Below, one piece after another: positions 57,001 to 64,000 of a DNA stretch of 64,000 bases. Position 1 is the first letter of the stretch, and every line of letters begins with the position of its first letter. A model generated the notes under the pieces. That model worked only from the letters and a program-made list of their open reading frames with translations. It searched no databases and was not told where the DNA came from. Both the position numbers and the translations under genes were made by a program. The stretch is taken from the NCBI GenBank assembly GCA_037501455.1, contig CM074857.1:102271501-102335500 (forward strand), in the 5' to 3' direction. Source of the stretch: Lantana camara (lineage: Eukaryota; Streptophyta; Magnoliopsida; Lamiales; Verbenaceae).

Positions 57001-58374
57001 AAGAGGGCGCTCGAACTTCCTCGCCCTGAGATAAGGATCGAACCCTCGGAGAAGTTCCTTACCATTGAGCTGGAGCCCGGAAACAAGGATAAGACTACAC
57101 AGATAGGATCAAACCTCTCGGGGCCTTCTCAGATTATGATGATTGACTTCCTCAGGGAAAACAGTGATGTATTTGCATGGAAAGCCTCAGACCTCACAGG
57201 GATTGACCCGAGCGTCATTGTCCATAGGCTTAATGTGGATCCCTCTTTCAAACCCGTCAAGCAGAAAAAGCGGGATGTACATGGCTTTCGGAAAAAAGTC
57301 ATTGAAGAGGAAGTTAATAAACTCCTAGAGGCTCAGTATATCGAGCCCATCTTGTATCCGGAGTGGTTGTGCAACGTCGTCTTGGTGCCCAAGAGCGCGA
57401 ATAAGTGGCGCATGTGCAACGATTTCACTGATCTCAACAAAGCCTGCCCTAAAGATCCTTACCCGCTGCCCCGGATTGATCAATTGGTGGATTCGACCGT
57501 GGGCTGCGAGCTCATGAGCATGATGGACGCTTTCCAGGGATACTATCAGATCTTTATGGCCCCAGAAGACCGCCCCAAAACCTCGTTTGTTATCCATCTG
57601 GGGGTGTATTGCTTCTTAGTCATGCCTTTCGGACTCAAGAACGCCGGAGCTACGTATCAACGGCTCGTCAACAAGATGTTTGAAAGAGAAATTGGAAGGT
57701 CTATGGAGGTTTACGTGGATGATATGATTGTCAAAAGTGAGCGCCAGGATTCCCACTTGGAAGATCTCAAGCGCACTTTTTCAATCCTGCATCAGTATGG
57801 GATGAAGTTGAACCCTTCGAAATGCACCTTTGGAGTGCAAGGGGGAAAGTTCTTAGGGTACATGGTCAGTCAGAGGGGAATTGAGGCCAATCCGGAGAAG
57901 ATCAAGGCCATTTTGGAAATTCCCTCCCCTCGAAATTTGCGGGAAGTGCAAGTCCTAGTAGGAAAAATCATCTCGTTGAACAGGTTTATCTCGCGCTCGG
58001 CGGACAAGAACCTTCCCTTCTTCAAAATTTTGAGGAACGCTCGTAACTTTGCTTGGACAGAAGAATGCGAAAGGGCGTTGCAGGATATGAAGGCTTACTT
58101 ATCGAGCGCACCACTGCTGACTAAGCCTGTCGAAGGCGAGAGGTTATTTATGTATCTTTCCGTTTCTCCCGAGGCCATAAGCGCGGTTTTGATCGCTGTG
58201 CGGGAGCGGAAACACTTACCCGTTTATTATCTGAGCAAAACATTGCAAGGAGCTGAAAAGAAGTATTTGGAGATTGAGAAATTCGCGTTCGCTCTTATTA
58301 ACGCCTCAAGAAGGCTAAGGCCTTACTTTCAAGCGCACTTCATAACGGTTCTCACCGACCAACCCTTGAAGTAA
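54064..58374 (+). CDS. gag-protease-reverse transcriptase-RNase H of the Tat element (ends at a nonsense codon)
   Basis: An open frame of 1436 codons starts at MVATRSG; the in-frame stretch back to 53977 has no ATG. In order: a Pro-rich N-terminus; a gag core about 55100-55600 (VTSLVGMAQEWYKRLPP); a zinc-knuckle-like CAFHKQRGHDTDEC near 55846; an aspartic protease with VDSGSSVNVLP (Asp codon 56386); a reverse transcriptase with YVDD at 57712-57723; and an RNase H up to LTDQPLK. The RNase H start reads YLSVSPEAISAVL and lacks the usual first catalytic Asp, as is known for the worn first RNase H of Tat elements. A TAA at 58372-58374 falls where relatives have a Gln codon, so one point change splits gag-pol. 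Codons are otherwise intact, so the insertion is recent. Confidence 0.93.
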   Translation: MVATRSGAVGGGDNASQDANIIIPSTATGGAPPLSVAAGGAPPAAGVTPQAESSIPPPTPPALPIPAAAGGVSLSAPPQPAQNPWVHPQMNLGVQGYMMPPPGYTLTPAVMMPPVQPYHAGQLQLPVVVPREIEGVELPPLTTQQLRALYAQCEVQAAQGAWERFHSMYFPSGQATQVAAPLGGQQNFPLREAQAVLRAQPPPPPAREVPQQEGNERPSVGRNKEPTERVNENEGDSHASRRGSRAPRQGDRHGDVNPDILAAVQDQLQGLKDIVGQLSRGRSTQISHSRDERVDARSTRTKDPPPKVPHRKEPEENFGTYEYHPLARGSPLVEEVLMAQAGMAKIPTSINRYDGTTDPAEHLDHFLHLMHLYEHSSNYWAKVFVTSLVGMAQEWYKRLPPRSIHSYEELAHAFLNHFNSLKAPVTAPTALYNVVQGKSESLRSFFARFNKEILQVERPSMDFLIPVLFQAVDHKQYVSKKFTDAIVERRPGTLMALREVAEPFFALEDMYGMNGPRHHSPARNEQPHHERGRDVAIKKERPQERRRSPPPPRRFERIPFTRPNSEVYNLSDKKLFKRPIKMRETDSLRRSNKYCAFHKQRGHDTDECRQLEAEIQRLVAGGHLKEFVRVLERYDERCNERAGGRRRSPSRSKSPRGRGPPESSSRRGNKGKAPEQENEPFAVINMIAGGSSGGDSNASRRRYVRSYNQRPAVPKPIYAIQSPSTQRSRENDVIGFDDRDLEHIVTPRGESITSDCPMVVSVDVHNHVVKRVLVDSGSSVNVLPYSTFLKMKADLPLEPLKTALIGFGGSEVVPRGQIRLATSFGRAPQRKTLLVTYAVVEIDIPYNIIIGRPALVDFKAIISTYHQKIKFPTSEGVGEVLCNVQEAWECYMLSLRKPKTEKTFQIGSTKKSVDFPNLDEDSSARKRAKLNKKKNKKKRGDNVENPLESAPPGTVGGSSSEGDEPGEGEPAPGDRLIGKKRALELPRPEIRIEPSEKFLTIELEPGNKDKTTQIGSNLSGPSQIMMIDFLRENSDVFAWKASDLTGIDPSVIVHRLNVDPSFKPVKQKKRDVHGFRKKVIEEEVNKLLEAQYIEPILYPEWLCNVVLVPKSANKWRMCNDFTDLNKACPKDPYPLPRIDQLVDSTVGCELMSMMDAFQGYYQIFMAPEDRPKTSFVIHLGVYCFLVMPFGLKNAGATYQRLVNKMFEREIGRSMEVYVDDMIVKSERQDSHLEDLKRTFSILHQYGMKLNPSKCTFGVQGGKFLGYMVSQRGIEANPEKIKAILEIPSPRNLREVQVLVGKIISLNRFISRSADKNLPFFKILRNARNFAWTEECERALQDMKAYLSSAPLLTKPVEGERLFMYLSVSPEAISAVLIAVRERKHLPVYYLSKTLQGAEKKYLEIEKFAFALINASRRLRPYFQAHFITVLTDQPLK

Positions 58375-60261
58375 GTGTTGTCCAAGCCAGACGTATCTGG
58401 AAGATTAATCAAGTGGGCCATCGAATTGAGCCAGTTTGACCTATGCTTCGAGCCCAGGACCGCGATACAGGCTCAGGTTGTAGCGGATTTGTTGGTTGAA
58501 CGCTTTGGTTTCGAGCCCACCGTTGCGGAGAATGAGGGGTTATGGGTACTGCACACAGATGGTTCCTCAACCTCTCAAGGGGGAGGAGTAGGAGTGGCCC
58601 TCAGAAACCCCGATGGGATTGAGCTGGACTTTGCAATCAAGCTGGATTTCCAAGTCACTAATAACGAAGCAGAATATGAAGCCCTCGTGCAAGGATTGAA
58701 TATTTCTTTTCAGAATGGGGCCTCCAGAATCACCGCTTATGTGGATTCACAGTTAATTGCTAGTCAGATTGAAGGAACTTATGAGGCTCGAGAAACCACC
58801 ATGGTACAGTACTTAAGTAAAGCCAGAGAAATCATTGGGAAGTTCAAGGAATTTCATCTACTCCAAGTGCCCCGAGGAGAAAACGAGCGTGCGGACGCTC
58901 TGTCTAAGTTTGCATCAGCTTTAGAGGGCACTTCTGAACGTTCTGTTACGTTCCTCAGAACTGAGGAACCTTTGATCAAGGAAAGGGTCGCCACCAAGAT
59001 AATCGCCATGATTGATCCAAACGAGCCCTGTTGGCTTGATGACATCGTCATTTTCCTTAGGGATGGAATTCCTCCCACTGACAAGGTGGAAGCTAGGAAA
59101 GTTCGAAGTAAGGCCCCTCGCTTCGCTTTGGATCCCGAGGGGAGGTTATTCAAGAAATCATTTCAAGGACCCCCAATGAGATGCCTGAGGCCCTCACAAG
59201 CGAAGGAGACGCTCGAACTCATCCACAATGGAAGCTGTGGGAATCATTCCGGAGGGCGTATCCTGGCAAAGAAGGTTCTGAGAAGTGGGTTTTATTGGCC
59301 TACAGTTCTCCAAGATGCCATTGAATTTTCGAGGAAGTGCCCCAAATGCCAATTTCATTCAAATCTCCCTCAATTGCCAGCCGCACAGATAATCCCAATA
59401 GACGTCTCTTGGCCTTTTGACCAGTGGGGAATAGACATCGTGGGCCCCTTGCCCATGGCTGTGGGACAAAAGAAGTTTGTCATTTTAGCCGTCGACTACT
59501 TCACCAAGTGGGCCGAGGCCGAAGCTGTTGCAAAAATCACTTTCAGGGTTGTGAGGGACTTCATTTGGAAGAACATCATTTGCAGGTACGGCATACCGAG
59601 GGTGCTCATTTCTGACAACGGATCCCAGTTCATAGCGGCTGACACACGAGAATGGTGTTCTGAGTTGGGGATCGAGCAGCGATTTACCTCTGTAGGACAC
59701 CCTCAAGCCAATGGGCAAGCAGAAGTTACCAATAGGATCATCTTGCAACATTTGAAAACCATGCTTGAGAGCAAGAAAAATGAATGGGCTGAGGAGCTGC
59801 AAGGAGCGCTTTGGGCTTATCGCACCACCCCACGAGCGGCCACTGGAGAAACACCTTACGTGCTCGTTTATGGATCAGAAGCGATGATACCAGTGGAGAT
59901 AGTAAGTGAATCCGCTCGTGTCGGCTATTTCGAGCCTCAACTCAACGATGGCAACAGAAGCTTGGAGTTGGATTTGCTGGATGAAAGGAGAGACAAAGCA
60001 TGGGCTAAGATCCACCGCTATAAAGCCTCTGTGGCCCAACAATACAACAAGCGTGTGAAGGAAAGGACTTTCCAGTTGGGAGACTTGGTTTTGAAGAAAG
60101 TGGAGGTGTCCAGACACGTAGGGAAATTGGATCCCAATTGGGAAGGCCCTTTCAAGATCGTACAACTCAGAGCTAACAACACTTACACCCTGGAGACACT
60201 TCAAGGAGAGCGCTTGCCTCGCCCTTGGAACGTATGTAACCTCCGGCGGTTTTATGTTTAA
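58375..60261 (+). CDS. second RNase H and integrase of the Tat element (after the nonsense codon)
   Basis: This continues the gag-pol frame for 628 codons directly after the TAA. There is no natural ATG at its head, so alone it is probably not translated except by readthrough. An archaeal-type RNase H shows all four acidic residues: HTDGSS (Asp codon 58558), NNEAEYEA, VDSQL and RADALSKF (Asp codon 58894). The integrase follows: an HHCC zinc region (HNGSCGNHSGG... CPKC) near 59224-59352; catalytic Asp codons at 59434 (GIDIVGP) and 59614 (SDNGSQF); and the Glu at 59722 (GQAEV), giving the classic 35-residue D-E spacing. A C-terminal LDPNWEGPFKIV block precedes the stop. The enzymes copy RNA to DNA and insert it in the genome. 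Confidence 0.93.
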   Translation: MLSKPDVSGRLIKWAIELSQFDLCFEPRTAIQAQVVADLLVERFGFEPTVAENEGLWVLHTDGSSTSQGGGVGVALRNPDGIELDFAIKLDFQVTNNEAEYEALVQGLNISFQNGASRITAYVDSQLIASQIEGTYEARETTMVQYLSKAREIIGKFKEFHLLQVPRGENERADALSKFASALEGTSERSVTFLRTEEPLIKERVATKIIAMIDPNEPCWLDDIVIFLRDGIPPTDKVEARKVRSKAPRFALDPEGRLFKKSFQGPPMRCLRPSQAKETLELIHNGSCGNHSGGRILAKKVLRSGFYWPTVLQDAIEFSRKCPKCQFHSNLPQLPAAQIIPIDVSWPFDQWGIDIVGPLPMAVGQKKFVILAVDYFTKWAEAEAVAKITFRVVRDFIWKNIICRYGIPRVLISDNGSQFIAADTREWCSELGIEQRFTSVGHPQANGQAEVTNRIILQHLKTMLESKKNEWAEELQGALWAYRTTPRAATGETPYVLVYGSEAMIPVEIVSESARVGYFEPQLNDGNRSLELDLLDERRDKAWAKIHRYKASVAQQYNKRVKERTFQLGDLVLKKVEVSRHVGKLDPNWEGPFKIVQLRANNTYTLETLQGERLPRPWNVCNLRRFYV

Positions 60262-60570
60262 AAGCTCTTTGCAGACCCTGATGTAACAACCCTCTTTGAC
60301 GGGTTCTATGTACTTCCAATCTCAAGTAAGCGGTAACATAATCTTTTTAATTTCTCTAATACTCCTGTTTCTTTGGTTGCTTGAATGGATAAGTCCCATG
60401 TCCCTCGTCTTTGCGAGCGTGGCTGGCAACCCATTCCAATATGTATGCTGTTATCTCGTATGGGTTACGCTTGCCAGCACTCTACTCCACATGGGGGGAC
60501 GCCCTCATAAGGATAGACTGGTTACGCTCACAACCAAGTAGGCGAATTAGAAGAAGATTATGAAGAAAAT

Positions 60571-60905
60571 CCTAGTAGGCCTTGGCTGTTTCTTAAAACG
60601 CCTTGCGCTCGAAAACGGGATCTCCTACAAGAGCAAATCCTAGTAGGCCTTGGTTGTTTCTTAAAACGCCTTGCGCTCGAAAACGGGATCTCCTACAAGA
60701 GCAAATCCTAGTAGGCCTTGGCTGTTTCTTAAAACGCCTTGCGCTCGAAAACGGGATCTCCTACAAGAGCAAATCCTAGTAGGCCTTGGCTGTTTCTTAA
60801 AACGCCTTGCGCTCGAAAACGGGATCTCCTACAGAGAAAGTCCTAGTAGGCCTTGGCCGTTTCTTAAAACGCCTTGCGCTCGAAAACGGGATTTCCTGCA
60901 GAGCC
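60571..60905 (+). repeat. 68-bp tandem repeat, five copies, 3' of pol
   Basis: CCTAGTAGGCCTTGG starts at 60571, 60639, 60707, 60775 and 60842. Copies are nearly identical and contain CGCCTTGCGCTCGAAAACGG. An apparent ORF across the array at 60671 is a by-product of the repeat. Confidence 0.93.
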
Positions 60906-60954
60906 AGAAATACGACAAGAGCCAGAGCGCTCGAACGATGGCCTCAGAATCAAG

Positions 60955-61490
60955 AAGGAATTGCACAAGTCTTGAACGAGGGCAACCACTCAGTAAGACC
61001 CTCGCACACACTCAAGACTTAGCAAAATCCCCCGAGGGCGGAAGGAATGTCACAAGTCATGAACAAGGGCAACCACTCAGTAAGACCCTCGCACACACTC
61101 AAGACTTAGCAAAATCCCCCGAGGGCGGAAGGAATGTCACAAGTCATGAACGAGGGCAACCACCCAGTAAGACCCTTGCAAATACTCAAGACTTAACAAA
61201 ATTCCCCCTAAGTTAAGAAGAAATCGCACGAGCCTTGAACGAGGGCAGCCTCTCCATAAGACCCTCGTATCTACTCAAGACTCGGCCAAATTTTTAAGAG
61301 CAAAAACAAAATTTATACAAGTCTTGAGTGGGGGCAATCTCACTGTAAGACCCTCACGATCGCTCAAGACTTAGACAAATTTTCAAGGCTTATGACAAAG
61401 GAAAAACTTTATACAAGTATTGAGTGGGGGGCAATCTCACAATAAGACCCTCACGACCGCTCGAGACTTAGACAAATTTTCAAAGATTTA
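60955..61490 (+). repeat. 87-bp tandem repeat, about six copies with decay
   Basis: Units built on CAAGTC(T/A)TGAACGAGGGCAACC...GTAAGACCCTCGCACACACTCAAGACTTAG start at 60955, 61042 and 61129, then about 61217, and continue with growing divergence to about 61490. Each unit contains an inverted pair, GAGGG...CCCTC. Confidence 0.88.
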
Positions 61491-61767
61491 CAGAAGTTAA
61501 CAAAATTTCTCAAAGTTCTAAAGGCTTATCAGAGAAATAAAACATCCACAGAGTATGCTACACACAAGATTTGTTCCAGCAAGATCTAAATATAAGCTCT
61601 GATTCATAAGTAAGCAAAGGAACAAAGCCATGAAAAATGGAATATATATTCATTGCACAAAAATATTACAAGGCAAAGGGCTCAAAGGCCCATGAAGTAT
61701 TGTTTCAAAGGAAAGAAAAGAGGCATTAAAACAGGAAGATACAGAGAAAAACTATAAGAGAAAAGCT

Positions 61768-64000
61768 TCAGGCGGCTGGGGCGATGTCTTCATCAACGAT
61801 CACCAGAATGTTCTGGGCCACGGGGCCATGAACTGGGCCCTCAGGCTCTTCCGGTTGAGCTTGGGGATCGCCGGGCTCGTTGGCAGCAGGAGCGGGGACG
61901 TTGGCACCTTCGGCGGCTGGGACAGGGGCCTCCTCCAAGATAGGCGCTTGGGGCTCATCTTCAGGGTCGTCGTTTTGAGCGGATTGAGCCGCACCCCCTT
62001 CCTGATGAGCATCCATATACTCATCCTGAAGGAGTTTGACCAGGAATCCATACTCTGGCTCCGCAATGGAATCCGCAGGGTTATCCCCCTCGTCATCTTC
62101 CTCCTCGCAATGCTCGTTGAACATGAGCCCCGTGCCCTCGGCCTCTTTCATGGCGGGATCGGTTAGCCCCTTATGTATGCCCTGCTCGATGGCTAGATTG
62201 AAAGCCTTCTGAGCCTCATCCAAACAATGCAGGGAAGCAGCAAAGTTGAAGGCTTTGGAGTGGCAGAACTTGATAAGGGCCTCCTTGTTCGCACGCTCCA
62301 GACTCCGAGGCCACTCGCTTACGGCATCGTTGAATTTCCTCTCGGCCTCCAAGGCCCTCGCCTTCTAGCTTTCCCGCTCGGTCTCTGCCTTATTGCATCG
62401 CTCGCCAGCCTGGGCCAGCTGGTTGCTCAAGCCGATTCGAGCGCTCTCCACCGCCAGAAAATCCTCTTTCAGTTTTCCCAGCTCCTCCTCTGTTTTGTTG
62501 TACAAATCCTTGAGGGATTCATACTTTGCAATCTCAGCGTCCAGCTCCACTTGAATCTGAGCCGGATCGTTGGAACGAGCCATCTTCTTATATTTGGTTT
62601 TGCGGTCAGCGTAGATGGAGGCTCGCATTTGCACATTTCGGAGCCGGGGAAGAACTTGCTGCATAAGTTGGAGGAAGGGGAAGTGTTAAAAAAAAAAAAA
62701 AAAAAAAAAATGTTAACTTACAGAAATTAGCAAAGAAAGCAAGGAGTGAAGACTTACGGAGATTAGAGCGTGGGCCGCGTCGTAAGTCACCTTCTCCACA
62801 GGCTCATTGAAAAGATGACGGTGGTCCGCCGAGAACTGGGCCTTGTTGTATATATTCTCGGTGACAGCCTGGGCGAGCGTGCCAGGCCTCAGCAGAACTG
62901 GCCCACCGTCGGGGGCACCTGTGTAGTCCCTGTCCCCTCGTCGGGGGAACTCCCATACATGTTCCTCCTCTGAAGAGGAAGTTTCCCCCTCGCCCCTGGG
63001 GCCCTCGACTACTTGTTTGCCTTTGCCCTTGATGGCAGCGGAATCGGGCATCCTCTTCCTCTTGCGGGAAGGCCTGCTAGCGCTCGGAGGGGCCTCGGTT
63101 ATTGCTAAGGTGGTTATTGGCCTCGTTTGTTCTGTGGCCAGAGGGGGTTGAACGCCTCCCGCTCGTTCTGTAGTCAGCCGCCTTCTGGCCTCTCTGTCGG
63201 CCAGTCTACTCTCCCCTCGCCCACGAGGGGGTTGAACCTCTGGGATGGCGCTCGAACTAGCGCCCTGACTACCGCTACGAGCATCCCCGCGATTGCTGCG
63301 ATTGCGAGGGCGCTGTTGCTCACGCTGTTGGTCCCCTTGTTGGGCTTGGTTTCTGTTGGCATGGGCGAAGCGTGCGGCCTGTCTGATTCCTCCGGCCATC
63401 TCTAATATAGCAACTCCTGCGAGAATGGAAATTTCGAGAGTTAGAAATCCTCAAACCATCTACTCAGATTGCAAGTTACAAGTACAGAAAAGCAGTTAGT
63501 ATTCATTCCTATCTAAAGTTAGTGCCCTAAGAATCTAACCATCTCTCTCTATATCACGAGCCGGAGGGTTGTCAAGGTAATAAGGGTCGTTGGAAAGACC
63601 ACACAAGAACATGAGTTCCGCATCGTCTATCCAATCTTTCGCTTGAATGAGGTGGCCCTCGTCCCTCAGGGTTGCTGCCAGGCTCTTGGCCCAATCTTTG
63701 GGGAGTGCTGGTGGCAAGCGGCTCTTTGCAAACGAGCCCCATTGCGTGGGCACCCCAAAGCCCTCTTCTGTTGGAGCCTTGACGAAGATAAACTTCTCCT
63801 TCCAATCGGGGCCATACGTGCTCGAGGGTGAGTTGATCAGTTTCATATCGGCCTTCGCCTGAACATAGTAAAAACCGGCCTCGGGAGATGAACGAGAGGA
63901 GCTGACCACTTGAAAAAGGGCGTTGAAGTTCCGCAAGAAGGGCTCGTAACCCATGCTCCTCATCAGAATCACAAAGCAGGTTAATAGAACCAAGCCGTTG
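61768..64000 (-). pseudogene. spliced antisense extra ORF of the Tat element (one nonsense codon, partial)
   Basis: Three minus-strand exons fit: 64000-63540 (open to the window edge), 63416-62758 and 62658-61768. The donors are GTTAGA and GTAAGT, the acceptors TTCTCGCAG and TTATGCAG, and reading phase is kept at both joins. The first exon (EPFLRNFNALFQV, GFYYVQAKADMK, WGSFAKSRLP, LSNDPYYLDNPPARD) resembles the domain found in plant 'putative gypsy type transposon' proteins. The second is basic and low-complexity with KRKRMPDSAAIKGKGKQ, a likely nuclear signal. The third is a helical, probable coiled-coil segment (DLYNKTEEELGKLKEDFLAV) with an acidic, Pro/Glu/Ala-rich tail. A TAG at 62367-62365 interrupts exon 3 in frame. 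Its function is unknown; similar extra ORFs are described in Tat elements. Confidence 0.78.

Larger units (their letters stand above)
53166..64000 (+). mobile_element. Tat-lineage Ty3/gypsy retrotransposon, nearly intact, runs off the window
   Basis: 5' LTR 53166-53973, primer site from 53978, gag-pol 54064-60261, two tandem-repeat arrays, and a spliced antisense ORF on the minus strand up to the window edge. The 3' LTR is not reached. The presence of a second, archaeal-type RNase H after the normal one, and an extra ORF between pol and the 3' LTR, are the known marks of the Tat group. It has inserted in the CACTA element. Confidence 0.93.

Noticed and set aside
60671..61216. 181-codon ORF across the Tat 3' arrays
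   Set aside because: It is a translation of the 68- and 87-bp tandem repeats and keeps frame only by chance of unit length. No start context or independent support.
63417..63539. Reading the Tat antisense ORF as two separate genes
   Set aside because: The gap has splice signals at both ends and phase 1 joins GAT G to GA GTT without a stop, so one spliced gene explains the data better.
1..64000. Bacterial, organellar or endogenous pararetrovirus sequence
   Set aside because: No such genes were seen. Reverse-transcriptase regions here all belong to LTR retrotransposons by LTR, primer site and domain order.

Overview
This is plant nuclear DNA, almost certainly from a eudicot and plausibly an asterid (the lineage is my inference from protein style; no organelle or bacterial signal is seen). 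Genes have short exons with GT-AG introns, AT-rich spacers and many transposable elements. Six genes are recognised from 2 to 26.5 kb: ribosomal protein L10a (+), root-type plastid ferredoxin (+), a GH17 beta-1,3-glucanase (+), a penta-EF-hand calcium-binding protein (-), a DRB1/HYL1 double-stranded-RNA-binding protein (-), a histone-fold DNA polymerase epsilon subunit (DPB4/NF-YB11-like, -) and a cis-prenyltransferase (-), which makes seven loci in all. I rebuilt exon structures from splice sites and reading-frame phase. All seven give uninterrupted proteins of about the family length, so they look like live housekeeping or signalling genes.

The gene-rich half is peppered with small non-autonomous DNA transposons. 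Several have exact target-site duplications (TSDs): a hAT MITE at 8184-8390, a near-perfect Mutator-type hairpin at 9223-9377, and a triple nest at 15368-16813 (MITE holding a second MITE and a solo LTR). Three larger hAT-like elements rich in palindromic TATCCG motifs lie at 20532, 29032 and 31649. Hairpin MITEs also sit inside introns of DRB1 and the cis-prenyltransferase gene.

From 33.8 kb to the window end the DNA is one nested transposon tower. A broken second copy of the cis-prenyltransferase gene is cut by a TRIM element. The TRIM is cut by a Copia element (Copia-1, + strand). Copia-1 carries a second, younger Copia element of the same broad family (Copia-2, - strand, TSD GTTGG) inside its 5' LTR and a CACTA transposon inside its 3' LTR. 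The CACTA is in turn cut by a Tat-lineage Ty3/gypsy retrotransposon (53166 to beyond 64000). That last element has a near-intact gag-pol with one in-frame stop, two RNase H domains, long 3' tandem repeats and a spliced antisense extra ORF. A decayed 5' part of a related Tat element, in the opposite orientation, occupies the first 1.2 kb of the window.

The strongest unusual points are these: (1) Copia-2 has nearly identical LTRs but an interior full of old lesions, one of them shared with Copia-1, which implies a defective family mobilised in trans; (2) the antisense nesting of Copia-2 in Copia-1 builds a giant imperfect inverted repeat; (3) the Tat element carries a spliced antisense gene; (4) RPL10A appears to use a GC-AG intron; (5) a 300-bp hairpin lies in an intron of the microRNA-processing cofactor gene DRB1.
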